Shown here: one piece after another, positions 1 through 12,588 of the stretch
Layout of the letters: each line of letters begins with the position of its first letter
Numbering within the stretch: the first letter of the stretch is position 1
NCBI GenBank assembly: GCA_004794655.1
Contig: SMMW01000018.1
Location: 1,752,501-1,816,500 of the forward strand
Source: Marisa cornuarietis
Taxonomy: Eukaryota; Mollusca; Gastropoda; Architaenioglossa; Ampullariidae
Length of the DNA stretch: 64,000 nucleotides
Direction: 5' to 3'
Notes under the pieces: generated by a model
The model's input: only the letters and a program-made list of their open reading frames with translations
Told to the model about the DNA's origin: nothing
Database searches by the model: none
Position numbers and translations under genes: made by a program

Positions 1-2100
1 GAAACCCCGTAAACTTCTGTGGTTCGAGGATTAAGCCAAACTCGTGTTAAGACTCACTTAGCGACGACCTCTTCATGCAAGCTGCTTCTCCACATGCGCT
101 TGTTATCTGTTGGTCACATCTCGCACGCCGGTGACTATTTGTGTTATCGCTTCATGCATTTTCTTACTTCTCTCCTAACATCCGAACACTTTTCAGCACC
201 TGGTTGGTGGTAACAACATCAGCGACCCTGGTGGTGGCGATGTGACGACACGTGGCCACACTATCAGCCCCGGCCATTTGCACATCGGCGCAAAAACCAA
301 ACTTGATTGTGTTTAGACTGTTTTTGTTTTGGTTATTGCCGAGCTCCATATCCAGTGCATCAAGTCGCGGATAGGCTTCACTCAGTGGGTGGCAGCGTAC
401 CCCGAGGAGTATCAGGGCGTTAGTCTTGGCGTGCCCTGGAATGGGATCTTTTTCCTCACTTCTTCTCTCTCCCCTTCTCACCAAGAGTGTTTTTTTTTTC
501 ATTCTCTTGATTTTTTTTAATGTAGGAGGACGATAAAAAGACTTGCTGAAGATCTTCATTACACTTCCTCCTTTCAGCTACTTAGCATCTAGTTACCTAT
601 TTGCCAAAGTAAACAAGCAAGTCCTAACACCTACCGCGTTAGTTTACGTTTGAGACCGAGATTTGTTTGCTGTCGTTAGTTATGTAAAACTACCCAACAT
701 AAGGCATATCTTTGTCAGTTTTCTGGCACACCTTTGCTTAGCATTAGTTGAAAAATACTATACTAACTATATAGTGTCAAATCAATCAACGTCGCATGCA
801 AAATAAATAATAAAAATTAAAATAAATAAAACTGTAATTTACACTTTTATTGGTCACTTGATACACTAAGTGTTTAATAGCTTAGCGTATCAGAACCCAA
901 TATTTTTAAACGCTCAAGAAAATCCTCATAAAAAAACTGAGTGTCTCTTCAAAATTCCTTAATTAGTGTCACCTTAATGAGACCGGGAACTCGAGGCTAA
1001 CTTCTCCAAGCGCTGGCAAAAAAAAAAAGTAATAAAAGCCAAATATTTGTTTTCTCCCTGACAGTAGGTTAGTACTGGCGTCTTGCCGTTTGCCTTGGAA
1101 TGTACTGTTGTTGCAAGGCGAGCAACATTCTGTGCCAGTAGAAACTCCACGAAATGACTAGACTAGATTCGGATCTCACTGTTGTGTATTTATTTTTTGT
1201 AGACAGCAAAGCCGCCATTTTTCTGTACGAGTTCACTCCGCTTTTACAGCCAACGTTTTCTCATCCCCCCCCCCCAACTTTAGCATAAGACGACCTGGCA
1301 GCCCGCCATTTCTTTATCCTCTAAAGTAAGTTTATTAAAACTTAAAGGGCAATTAACAAACAAATAAACAAATGAGCGGACGAACAAAAACAAAAAACAA
1401 GCAAACAAATAAGTAAATGGATTATCTGAGAACGAGGAGGTGTAAAAAAAGCCCACAGTCATCACGAACAAGCATAATAACCTGCCTGTTAGCTTGTCAT
1501 GGTTAGATGTTGTGTACAACTATGTGACGTGGGGCGGGGGGGGGGGAGAAGAACAAGCAGGGCGTAAAGAACTCGGTGCACGAGCCTCAGTGCGTGCACA
1601 GCGCGTGAAAAGGTGTCTCGGTGTCTCGGTGTCTTGACGTAACCAGTTCTACAACTAACCCCAGTATAATGGCGAGTCGGTGCACAATGTCTTGTTCCGC
1701 AGCTTGCCTAACCGTCATAAAACTCTGTACATGGTATGTTGTCCAAAGAAAGTGGCTTAACTGCTTTTTTTGTTTTGTTTTTTTCCTTCTCTTTTTCCCG
1801 AATGTACGTTTAACACCCCGCGTGATTTGCTGAAATGCGGATAAAAGGGCGGGTTTTAAAGGAAAATTAAATATTGATGGTAGGAGGCGTTGTGTCTAGT
1901 CGACATTTGTGTCCATATTTCTCATACCGTTCTATAAAGGAGCCGTGGGAAAACCTAGTTTGGTACAGTCTCACCCAAACTGTAACACGAAACACAGGTT
2001 TGTTATTCTTGTGTTCGTGTTGGTTCCATTTTGGTCAGTTAATCACGGCTTAAATTATCAGTTGATCTCGGCTGTGTGCACGATCAATGCATGTGCACAG
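1..2100. other. No gene seen
   Basis: AT-rich sequence with only short, compositionally biased open frames (T-rich or homopolymer runs). There are homopolymer tracts such as a C run near 1267 and a G run near 1534. No splice-flanked coding stretch or RNA gene is recognised. Confidence 0.5.
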
Positions 2101-2119
2101 GTTTATTATTCGTAGTGTA

Positions 2120-2252
2120 TGTTACTATGACAGTGGGAATCGAGAGAATTGGGTTCGGATCTTGGTCCAGACACAGCTCTGGTTGCGTGGGGCGAATCCG
2201 CTTAGGGTAGATAGTTTGCGGTTTCTCCTGGTTCTGTGGTTTCTTCCACCTT
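2120..2252 (+). repeat. Possible SINE fragment with tRNA-like B-box
   Basis: gggttcggatcttgg near 2148 resembles a tRNA B-box. The segment around 2214-2252, rich in tttctcctggttctgtggtttc, resembles the conserved central part of several animal SINE families. It runs into the (GT)n tract that follows. No target duplication was identified. Confidence 0.35.
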
Positions 2253-2253
2253 T

Positions 2254-2258
<5 letters not shown>

Positions 2259-2299
<41 letters not shown>
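2259..2299. repeat. (TG)n microsatellite
   Basis: About 20 TG units with one interruption. Open frames across it are artefacts of the repeat. Confidence 0.95.
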
Positions 2300-2300
<1 letters not shown>

Positions 2301-5100
2301 CAATATCAGAATCGTGTCTAGTATTCCCTTCTCCCCCGCAACAAAATTAAAGGGGTGTCGTGACAATGTTATCGCCTTTTCTTTGCCTCCACACTTGATA
2401 AAACAGATTGAGGTTACATCAAGGAAGATGATGGCGTGGATGAAGTTGTCTGGTACCAGTTAAGAGCCCAACTTAAAAAAAAACCAGTTCAAAGCGCATC
2501 TTCAAAACAAAATTACCAACACCCAAAAAATAATAAAAAATGTAAAGGGGCTACAGAAGTCAAGAATCCCTAATAACTTTCATGATTTCGTTACAAACTT
2601 CTGCATCAGAAAAAATCTCTGCTTGCACGACTTGTAGCAAAGAGCTGATGCTCACCAGTACTGCGCACTGACTGTACAGGGTTCAGTGACTTTGCAGACA
2701 GGTTAAAACTTTCTCTAGAATTTACAAAACAGCCACACACCACCTGCATTCACTCCAAAGTTTTATTTCAAATGTTTTAACAGTTTAGTGGGACCAAAAA
2801 ATCCGACCTTGGGCTAATTTGAATGAGTCACTAAATGTATTAAGCATGTATTTCTTAAAAGTCAGTTGTGCTCGGCAGGCGCCAGAAAACGTACATAAAC
2901 CGTAAGCCATGAACCGTAAAATAGACCATAAAGAAAGGAAAAGATTACAGAGATACAACCCCCCCCCCCAAAAGAAAAAATCACTGGTCTTACTCGAAAC
3001 ATAACTGGACTGGATGTTGAAGTCAAGAAGGGAGGATTGTTGTCTGTCTTCTAAATTAGTTTCTGGAGAAGTAGTCAGAGCAGCCTTTTCACCGGAGCCT
3101 TAGCTGGAAAGTGTGAAGAACTAAGTCTGTGAGCATCAGACTGCACGACAAGTTGTGACCACGTGAGGCACCTTCGTCAGTCATGCCAACAGCTGTTGAG
3201 ACGCACAGATTAAAGCAGCTTTCTCTTTTCTGTTCTTTGTGTTTATTTTTCATTCGTTCCTCTTGTTATTTCTTTGTTTCCTTTTGTTGGCACGGCGTCA
3301 AACTCAATTAACCAGCCTTTCTTTCCTCTCATTAGATAATTCATTCTTCTTTTCTTCCTGTTTTTTTCTTACTTTCCAATTTTACTTACACACACACACA
3401 CACACACACACGAAACATAAGGAGATGGACTAAGAGAGGTGAAAAGAGACAATACGACAGGAAGGAAGTTGCAGAGAGGGATAGAAAGAAGGTACAAAGC
3501 AGCAAACATCGCGTATTAACCCATCTATGCCGGAGGTTGAACATTTTGAATTTGTGCATAAAATTCATATATGTAACCTGCAGATATTCAAGGAACAAGA
3601 TTTTGAAGAGAAAACATTTATTTTGTTCCAATAATGGAACGCGAAGCATTAATGGGTTGAGGACGAGGACTTACCTAGATGGCGCAGTGGGGCAGGGCAG
3701 GTATTTTGCTGGTAGTTACACTGAGCGAGGGAGGAATCCTCCACATTTCGTGACTGACGCCCTTGATAATTTGTCTGAATTGTGGGAAGGGATTCTGGCA
3801 GGGTGTTCTCTACTCTGTTGCCATGACACGCGAAATGACACGTCAGTCAGTCTACACCGTATGCGGAACCTTAGAAACATTTTATTGGTTCATTCGGGGT
3901 GAGGTAGGAATGAATAGGAGAGGGAAAAAGTTCACAAAAAACAGAGAGAGAAGAGCGAAAGAGGAAACGTGAGAGCCTGAAGCAAAAATAACGAGAAAGA
4001 GACAGTGAGAGGGCACAGAGAGAGAGAGAGAGAGCGGTATGTGTAGTTAAATAAATTCATTCTGGCGTGTAGCCGCAGACAGGAAGTAGTTCTGCCCGTT
4101 TGTGTCGGAGAGCGCATGCGCCCGCACGTGCGTGGAACATAAGTTACGTGTTTACGCGTGCGTGCTGGCAGATTGATCTTGTTTCGTGACATCACTACAA
4201 CCTGGTCCCTAGAAAAAACATACCCCTGACAGCTTCCGCAACAAATTCTCATTTTTCCGACTAGCTTTCCTTCTACCCCACCCGACCACCGGACCACCCG
4301 ACCACCCGACCATGCCTTCACCCGCCTCTGTCTGGCTGCGGGTTTGGCTCTACTACATTGAGTGGTGTCAAAACGTCACCCGTATCAGCCACGACAACAA
4401 GTTCCCAAGTATGCCTCCCGCCGGGGGTAATTTTCAAATAACAGACGCACCAACAACTCTGTAATCGCCATCATACTTCCGCTACTTTCCTCCATCGCGA
4501 TCTAAAGGCCGGATGGAACATTCAGGAACATCACATAAATCATTCATCATTTTGACTGTTGGTTGTCCTCTCTTTCGGATCCTTTACGGCCAACGCCCCA
4601 TTTTATACGTTATATTCTATAATATTTGCTCATCAATGTATCCATTTAAATTATAGAATAACTTTAATAAGGCAAATAAGGTTAATAAGGCAAATAAGGC
4701 AACTAACCCGCTAATCGAGGCATCCTGTAGGTCTGCGAAATACTTAATTGTAATAAGATCTAGCTATCAACACAATTAGCAGTTTCTTTAATAAATTGAG
4801 AAATCTTAATTAAGTGCTTCAAATTAGCTGTTGATGATCTACATCAGAAGTACATCGTCGTTTTGTTTGAATTTCCGAACGCACGCATGCACGCACGCAC
4901 ATATACGAACCTGCGCACACATACACACATGCAAACTTCACATTCGGTGAAGTAACACAAGCCTGGTAACTCAAGTCAGTCAGTTTATGGTGTAACTAAG
5001 CAGTCGTTTCAAGATCGTTGTGTAATACTTTCTGTATGATGTGAATGTTTTTGATAGACGAGTACTGAAGACATTTTGTATAACACGTTTTCTCTTTGTC
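2300..5100. other. No gene seen; simple repeats
   Basis: Contains a C run near 2960, a (CA)n tract at 3389-3411, a short (GA)n near 4018-4034 and AT-rich sequence. Open frames here are short and lack coding-like composition or paired splice sites. Confidence 0.5.
3389..3411. repeat. (CA)n microsatellite
   Basis: About 11 uninterrupted CA units. Confidence 0.9.
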
Positions 5101-5109
5101 TCTTTCCAG

Positions 5110-5650
5110 ATCTGTCGGTCACAAGGTACGTGCCATTTCTCACAGTCTGTGTGTCTGTTTGTGACTGTCTGTACCATTTCTCACAGTCCGTGTGTCTGTC
5201 TGTACCATTTTTCACAGTCTGTGACTGTCTGTACCATTTCTCACAGTCCGTGTGTCTGTCTGTGTCTGTCTGTCTGTCTGTACCGTTTCTCACAGTCCGT
5301 ATGTCTGTCTGTATGTCCCTCTGTACCATTTATCAGTCCGTGTGACTGTCTGTACCATTTCTCACAGTCCGTGTGTCTGTCTGTGTCTGTATGTCTGTCT
5401 GTACCATTTCTCACAGTCCGTATGCCTGTCTGTATGTCTCTCTGTACCATTTATCAGTCCGTGTGACTGTCTGTACCATTTCTCACAGTCCGTGTGTCTG
5501 TCTGTGTCTGTATGTCTGTCTGTACCATTTATCACAGTCGGTGTGTCTGTCTGTGTCTGTATGTCTGTCTGTACCATTTATCACAGTCCGTGTGTCTGTC
5601 TGTACAATTTCTCACAGTCCGTCTGTGTGTCTGCGTCTCTCTCTCTCGCT
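5110..5650. repeat. Higher-order minisatellite (121-bp unit of CTGT-rich sub-repeats)
   Basis: Short words (accatttctcacagtc, cgtgtgtctgtctgt) are organised into a larger unit. The marker accatttatcagtccgtgtg recurs at 5325 and 5446, giving a 121-bp period, with further partial units on both sides. Because 121 is not a multiple of three, the array is open in several frames on both strands and yields Cys/Ser/Val-rich or Asp/Arg/His-rich pseudo-proteins that should not be annotated. Confidence 0.93.
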
Positions 5651-7050
5651 CTCTCCATGTCTGTGCACCTGTAGGCCTGTCTACCTGCTTTGTATGTACC
5701 TACTTTTCGCGTATTTATAATTTATATATGTCAAAATATTATAGATATATATTTTTATCTCCATTTTCATTACATATCAGGGAGATTGTAAAATCCCCTT
5801 TCTTTCTGTCTATATATATATATGAGACAGTCAAACTCTCTCTTTATCTTTATCTCTGTCTCTCTTTCTCCTATATATATATATGAGACTGTAAAGATGT
5901 TACAGATTTTTATACAAACTGCTGTGTTGTTTTCTACATTACAATATTTGCTTGCACCATACAGACTATAGCAGGGCTGTTCGCGCCCACCAAACCTTTT
6001 ACACCGTAAACAGGGTCATTGTCCTTTAATAAATACTTAACGGTTACAGGCACTGAAAAATAGGTCACAAACTGATTCCCATTGTGCCTCCCAGCTCTCA
6101 ACATATGGTTCAGATCCATGGATTTCCAAACCCCTCCCCCATCTCAAGGTAAAAAAAAACAACCTCCCTAAACATGTCCCCCGCAAGCCATGTCATTAGG
6201 TCAATGACTCGCTCTGCCTCAGAGTGTCCTTCGCTGTTAGGCGACACCCGGTGGCTGTGGAGGGTTGAGTAAGATGCGAACTTCACCTCCCATACGCTGG
6301 CAGATCTGACCTCACGGGTGATCATCAGTTCTCCACACACCCGCCAGTAGCTAATAAGTTTTGCACGAACGAGGCATGCGTGTGACGTAATATGCTACCA
6401 CATCCGCCATGTGTTCACCACCAACAACAACGAAACCTCTGTGGTTTAAGCGCAGCCAGGTTTTATCCAAGCTTTCTCTCTCATTGGCTGCTTACATAGT
6501 AAATCAAGTATTTTTATGTGGACCCTGGCATTGTTCTTATACTGCCCTTGGAAGATTTTGGTTTTTTATTTTTTAGTAGGATTATTGTCTCATCGTTCTT
6601 GCTGATCTTGCCTGCATCCTGACTTTCCCCTCATTCAGTAAAATCTGATGAGTCAGGTTCATATGGAAGTCCACTGGATGAGCTTCACCCTGTGCCTGCA
6701 AACGACTTACCTGACAGAGAACCTGTCAGCCTATAATCGTTGGCTACGAGCCCATCGTTGGCCTATTTTGCTGTGCGTCTGGGTAAATATGAAGGGGCAG
6801 ACTGTTCAACTATACCATACATAAAAGTCAGACGGGGGAAGAGGTACGGTAAAGTGTGCTGGGGAAAAGCCTTCCCCTCTTACGATCAATGTCTTTCTTA
6901 TAGTTGACAAAAGAGAGGCTTCACACAGCCACCCAGACTGAAACTACCTACAATCTATTTTTTCCATTCCTAAGGGGGAAAAAAAGCGGGTTTGCACGTT
7001 CTTTGCAAAGCTTTGGGTGCAGAATTTGTAAGGCAAAGCAAAAATCTTCT
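5651..7050. other. No gene seen
   Basis: AT-rich DNA with short (AT)n stretches near 5815 and 5872. No coding or RNA feature recognised. Confidence 0.45.
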
Positions 7051-7057
7051 CGCCCTG

Positions 7058-7390
7058 CCTGACATGGAATTCGAATTAACCCCGCTTTTTGTAGACAGCG
7101 CTAACCGGTTTGAAAATTCCATAATAGACGTGAAACAGAGCAGGTATAAAAAAGGTGAGCTCACGTCGGCTGCAACGGTCAACGGTGACGTCAGCAAAGG
7201 TGAACCATGGCGTTGACACCGCGGGGTAGTATGTTGGGTCGGTCGGCCTGACATGGACTTTGAATCAACGCCGTCTTTTGTAGATAGTGCTAACCAGTCT
7301 GCAAATCCCATAATATCCACGTGAAAAAGCCGGTGCAAATAGGTGAGCTCATGGCGGCTGCAACGGTCAACGGTGACGCCATAAAACGGG
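7058..7390. repeat. Imperfect tandem duplication, period about 189 bp
   Basis: The word cctgacatgg starts at 7058 and again at 7247. Each copy continues through matching words: ttttgtagacagcgctaacc versus ttttgtagatagtgctaacc, and ggctgcaacggtcaacggtg, which appears in both. Copy 2 is truncated near 7390. The minus strand reads as a repeated peptide-like phrase (LALSTKDGVDSKSMSGR versus LALSTKSGVNSNSMSGR), so similarity extends over most of the unit. Function unknown. Confidence 0.85.
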
Positions 7391-7399
7391 GGGTCGACC

Positions 7400-10360
7400 G
7401 ATAACGAGTCTCTTTCTGACTCGCTTCATCAAGTACATCGCGGTGGTAATTGCCAGTCCACTCCCCTTCCTGAGGTGGCATCTTTAATAAACAACATTAT
7501 TTTAGGCGCTTCAGCAAATCAAAGAATTTCATCACAGACAGGCTGCGCCACGGCGATCTCTGCGTCGATGCGCTAACCAGGGAACAAGGAACGTTTGTTC
7601 TCTACCACCTAGAATAGTCGACCGAATGGCATGCTGGGATCTCGTATGAATGCAATGGTTTCTACAGCACTCTTTTGTGTATCTTTCTGAGTCGGCGGAT
7701 AAAGATCTTGTTGTGAAAACAGTCTCGGGAAGTGCAAGAAAAAAAAAGTGGAAATACAATCTACCCCCGCTTCTGGCGGTTACTATGTTACAGGTTACAC
7801 GCTAACGAAGCGTGACTTCCTGTTTAAAGGTTGCACCTCGAAGTATCAAAGAGCTTCAGAAGTTTGACTTTGCGTGGGTTCCCCTCTCAAGGTGCGATAT
7901 AGGTGGTACAGGGAAACCGATCTTCTAGGGAAAACGGGTTTTACGAGGCTGCAGGCGACGCTGCGGGAACCGTTTCTTTGACTGTTGTGGAGGAAGGGAA
8001 ATGCAGTCTTGGTGCAGCTGCAGTGCAAAGAACACTGGGAGTTTTTTCCCCTCCCCCCCCCGAACAGACGACAGGAAGAAAGAATATTTCCTTTTGGTAA
8101 ACAGGCCATTGCACGTGACGTCTTCGCGTGAGCATTCATCATAACAGTGACCTCTCTTGACCCCCGCTTAACCGATAGAAAGACGCGTGTCGTTCACAAA
8201 AGAAAATGTTCCAACGAGAGCTGACGGCGAGACCAATATTGGGGGTTAGAGTTGTGTGTGTGTGGGGAGGGGGGGGGCTAGGAGACTGGGAGGCTTTTAG
8301 CGCCACGAAACAGGATCGACAGGTTTGTTAAGAAAATGAGCTGCGGGTTGTAGTTGTCTTCATTTCTGCTGATTGCTGAGTGGAAATTCACAGACGGTTC
8401 AGAATAGGAAAGTTTGGTTTCGCGTGCCCTGGCGCTGCACGTTGAAAGCATTCCGATCCTGTGGACCGCAGCCGACAACATCCATAAACAAGCACGTGCA
8501 CACTGAATGCCTCAACGACAATCCTGCTCCCACACGAGAGAGAAAGTGAGAGACAGAAAGGAGGGAGAGAGAGAGAGAGATGCGTGTTTTGATGTTATCA
8601 TCTGCTCGTGGATACAGCAAAAAATCACGACTACATCATCAAAGACATTCAGGGAGGGGATAGACAAATATAGAATATGACAATAACCGACTTTATTAGT
8701 CTCAGTGCGCAATTTCAACTTGGGAAAGGTGCTCAGTTACTATATATGAAGTTCTACTTACAAAATAAGTTCTAAGGTGAAATATATGAGCAAGTAAAAA
8801 AAAGAGCAAATGTGAGAAACATTTATGATCAAGGGAAAAATTTATATAGATATATAAACTACAAATGTAGCAAAACACTTATAAAGTTCTTGAACAACAT
8901 ATTTATATATTTCCAACCCTCCGGAAAATGAATAGACAAAATACACGTGCTAAAATATTCTTTTAATATTATGTATACACGCACGGAAGCACACACACAC
9001 GCACATACTTTTGCTCTCTCTCTCTCTCTCACACACACACACCGTCCACGAGGTTTCCCGTTGTAGATAACACTTGTAAGAGTGCTCTTCAAAGTGGGTG
9101 GCGCTTTCTTGTCTGTAAGGTCTCTCCTACTATTCTTAGCAAAGTATTGCTCGTGCGCGAGAGAGAGCGAGGGGTCAAGTATGACGTAGGTGGAGGGCTG
9201 TTTACCTGGCGACATTCCATACATAACGACTGGAACATTTTTTTTAGGAGGTCCAGTGTCAACAGTATCGTTGATCCCGTAAATGCAGGTTAGGTATTAC
9301 AAACATCTGATCCTCCCAGTGGCATCCTGCGCCTTTGACGAGAGAAAACATGGCTGCCATAAAAAAGGGTGGCGCCTTTTGTCAATCCTTTGTGCATGAC
9401 ATTGCCCTCGAGATTTTCTTTATATTAGTTTTTGTTGAAGACTTAGTTTGCGGAGCAGAACTTATTAAACATATTTTATTGGGTCTTGCTGATGTGCAGA
9501 AGCCCCTAACACTGCATTCACTGCACTGTAACTGTAACGCAAATATTTATAGATGTATGTAATGATGTATTTAGGTACTCGTATACAGTCTTAATATCAG
9601 TAAATTTACCTCGTGTGGTAGTGGGGGAATGTTTGAGCTGTATTAATCCCCAGGATAGATTATAATAATATTTTGTAAAAGAAGTATCGAGAAAGTATTG
9701 ATACAGTGCATTTCAGTCCCATTATGATGAGGGACTGTTGGACTTTGTGGTTACCGACTATAACGTGAAGACACGTGCAAACAGTGCATTTTTCATGTTC
9801 GTCACGTGCAGTCCTACGGAAACGATGCAAGCGGACCTTGGTAGATGTTCCTAGGAGCTTTTTCGACTATTCGAATTTTCGAATTTGTCACACTTCTTAC
9901 GTGCTGGTCCACTAAAATATTTCAATATCATAGCCTCACATTCGTGTTACCAAACTGACGAAAGCTGTTCCAGAAAATTTTCTGTGAGTTAAAGTTCGTT
10001 CTCATACAGACACAACACTGACTAACCGAGTTTTGCTTTTTATCCGGTCTGCTTTTCTGTAAGTAGCAGGCTGTGACTGGATGGAGTGAAGGATCGCATT
10101 ACAGTTTTCTAGACGCCAGGTCATTTTTATTGTTACTCGTAAACCCGATTTACAAGGTGAAATACAAGTGTAGCCAAGTAACCCGGTAGCAGATGGGATC
10201 TTGAAGTCACATTAACTGGCTGTACACAGGGTCTCTCTGGTTACATTTCTCACGAGAGCTGGTAATGAAATCGCACACGAGCTCCCCACAAAGCTTAGCA
10301 CTAGGCTATCTGTCTTTCACACATACACGATACCGATTTATCTCTATCTCTCTCTCTTAC
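7400..10360. other. No gene seen upstream of the VWA gene
   Basis: I looked here for a signal-peptide exon ending in phase 1 and found no convincing one. The segment has (GA)n at 8564-8580, (CT)n/(CA)n at 9013-9042, AT-rich blocks and no RNA gene. Confidence 0.45.
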
Positions 10361-10363
10361 GCG

Positions 10364-10365
<2 letters not shown>

Positions 10366-10425
<60 letters not shown>
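10366..10425. repeat. (CA)n microsatellite upstream of exon 1
   Basis: About 30 CA units, preceded by a TCTC-rich tract, ending about 135 nt before the exon 1 acceptor. Confidence 0.95.
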
Positions 10426-10428
<3 letters not shown>

Positions 10429-10560
10429 CATAAGAATAACCAGTCTGTCCGTCCGTTCATCTGCCTACGTCCCTTTCTTTCTCTCTGCTTGTTTTTCGCT
10501 ATTACAACCTTCGAAGGTTCCAAGACCATGCACGTTCTTTGTGTCTCACGTCACGTGCAG

Positions 10561-10883
10561 ATGTTCTGTGGGAGTACTGCGGCAATGAGCCGGCCGACGT
10601 GGCCTTCCTGCTCGATTCCTCCAACAGCATCTGGGGCCCGGACTTCCGACGACAAATCCGCTTCGTCAAGGACGTGGTGTCCATGTTCCAGATCGGCTCC
10701 AATGCCACGCGCGTGGGTCTGGTGACGTACAACGACCACGTGGAGTTGCAGTTTCACCTGTCCAGGTACATGAACAAGGACCGCCTGCTGTGGGCCATCG
10801 ACAACGTGCGGGAGGGTCATGGCTACTCCACGGCTACCGACCTGGCTCTGCAGTACATGCGCACCTTTCTGTTCACGCAGAAG
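10561..10883 (+). CDS. Exon 1 (visible): N-terminal half of VWA domain 1
   Basis: The acceptor follows tcacgtgcag and the donor is aag/gtaagc. It enters in phase 1 and leaves in phase 0. It encodes residues 1-108. Hydrophobic strand VAFLLD leads into a complete first MIDAS loop D19-S-S21-N-S23. The second metal-site loop is present as GYSTATDLAL, with T91 the expected ligand. The sequon N48-A-T lies in GSNATRVGLV, a motif typical of matrilin and collagen VI A-domains. Cys7 just before the domain should pair with Cys194 at its end. The exon is strongly GC-rich with many C/G third positions, unlike the AT-rich flanks. The split first codon is NAT, so the unseen upstream exon must supply Asp, Asn, His or Tyr. 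A (CA)n tract ends about 135 nt upstream of the acceptor. Confidence 0.92.
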
Positions 10884-12552
10884 GTAAGCTGCTTCACTCG
10901 TTTGTATTAGCGGGAAGGAAGGTTGTTGTTGTTGTTGTTGTTGATTTTGTAAGGGCAAGTGCTTCCACCTCTTGGTGATTTCGCACTATGGGGAGATGTG
11001 GGTGTTGGGAGGAGGGTGAGGGTATGGGGGATTTAGGAGGTGTGGGGGGAAGGGTCGGGCTTACTTGACCTCGCTGGTTTTATCCAGAAGGTAAGCCGGC
11101 TTAGTAGTTTACATCAGGGAATATCATATTCCCTTTTAGCCGATGTTTGGAGAAAGTAAACTGGTTTACGTTTTTCTTGTTTTCTTAGTGGTGGTCACGT
11201 TTCCTTGATCAGGCCTGTTTTAGACAGAAAGTAAGACGGTATGGTTATGTAATGGTGGCAGTCAGGTGTCCCTGATGAGGCTTGCATAGGAAGGAAGGAA
11301 AGAGGGATTGCTTGTTTCTACTTGACATAAGCCTGTTTTACGTAGAAGATAAAAGGGTTTAGTTGTTTACAAGGCGTTGATCAGGTTGACATAATTAAGT
11401 CTTTTTCGGCTTACTTGTTGACATAGTGGCGATTGAGTTTATTTATCTAGGTCTTAAATAGACTTCTACAATACAGATTTTAGACACGTGTGTGTCTGTG
11501 TAATTGAACGAGATAAGTGTGACCAGTAGTCTTAGTTGAACAACAATAAAAATAAATATACCACTTAGATATGCTTCAATACTTGACATTGTAGAAAAAT
11601 CGCTGCCACAATCTTTCCTTTTTGTGACTAACCAATTTACTTTCAAACTTGACCTGACGCTGCTTCCGACAGGGAGGAGGCCGGGAGGGCGTGGCGAAGG
11701 TGGGCATCGTCATCACCGACGGCAAGTCCCGCAACATGTTGCGGACGCTGATCGAGGCCTCACGTGCCAAGAAAGAAAACATCCACCTCTTCGCCATCGG
11801 CGTCGGGCAGGCCGTCAACGATCGCGAGCTGCGCCGCATGGCTTCCTCGCCCTCCTCTGACTACTTCTTCCAGGTGACAGGCTACTCCGCCCTCGACTCA
11901 CTCAAGAAGATCCTGGCCATCAAGACGTGTCAAGGTCAGTGCCGCAGCCCTTGTGCAAACGTGTGGGACCCGCGACCTGTTGGTGGAGTCCCTGTGGGAA
12001 CGAGTGCCTCGTTTGCTGTGTGGATGATGATGATGATGATGTGTGTGTGTGTGTGTGAATTAGAGAGAGAGAGAGTGGGGATATGTTAGTGAGCGAGCGG
12101 GATGGGGTAGCACTTCAGATCTTTGTCTTGTAGGTGGTAGTTAGAAATACGCCAATGCTTTCTTGTTTTGTTTGTGTACGAAAATGTTAATTCCTTTTGT
12201 TTTAGGAGACTGTAATATGACGCACGTACACTTACCTTGCATACGCACGACGCATATCACACACACACATAACACAACGCTTGACGAGCCCCCGCAGATG
12301 ACGATGAGGATGAAGAGGTTATGGGAGACGAAGATCTCGATGTTTTTCTTTTCCCATCCGTCCATGGAACTGTTTTCTTTCTTCTTTTTTACGTCATCCC
12401 CTTTTCCGAAATGACGACGAACAAATGACGTACACAAGACGTCAAACACAAGACACCAGTCACACACGAAACAACACAAGACCTACTCCTAACTCATTAC
12501 AGAGACTTTGCTGAAAACTTTGTTTATAATTCTTTGGACGAGTCCATCACTT

Positions 12553-12588
<36 letters not shown>

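Noticed and set aside
3700..3905. Possible upstream exon ending in gggtgagg
   Set aside because: No hydrophobic signal peptide, no acceptor and no domain similarity.
5110..5125. 16-nt micro-exon between ctctttccag and gtacgt
   Set aside because: Its length breaks the phase 1-1 pattern and it borders the minisatellite; no independent support.
5041..5674. Overlapping Cys/Ser-rich and Asp/Arg/His-rich open frames on both strands
   Set aside because: They are translations of the CTGT minisatellite, open in several frames because the 121-bp period is not a multiple of three.
10265..10588. Open frame across the (CA)n tract into exon 1
   Set aside because: It uses a different frame from the VWA domain and is mostly His/Thr from the repeat.
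12298..12425. Acidic phase 1 exon after exon 2 (DDDEDEE...) ending in a stop
   Set aside because: The acceptor has a poor pyrimidine tract and the sequence becomes T-rich; exon 3 gives a better continuation.
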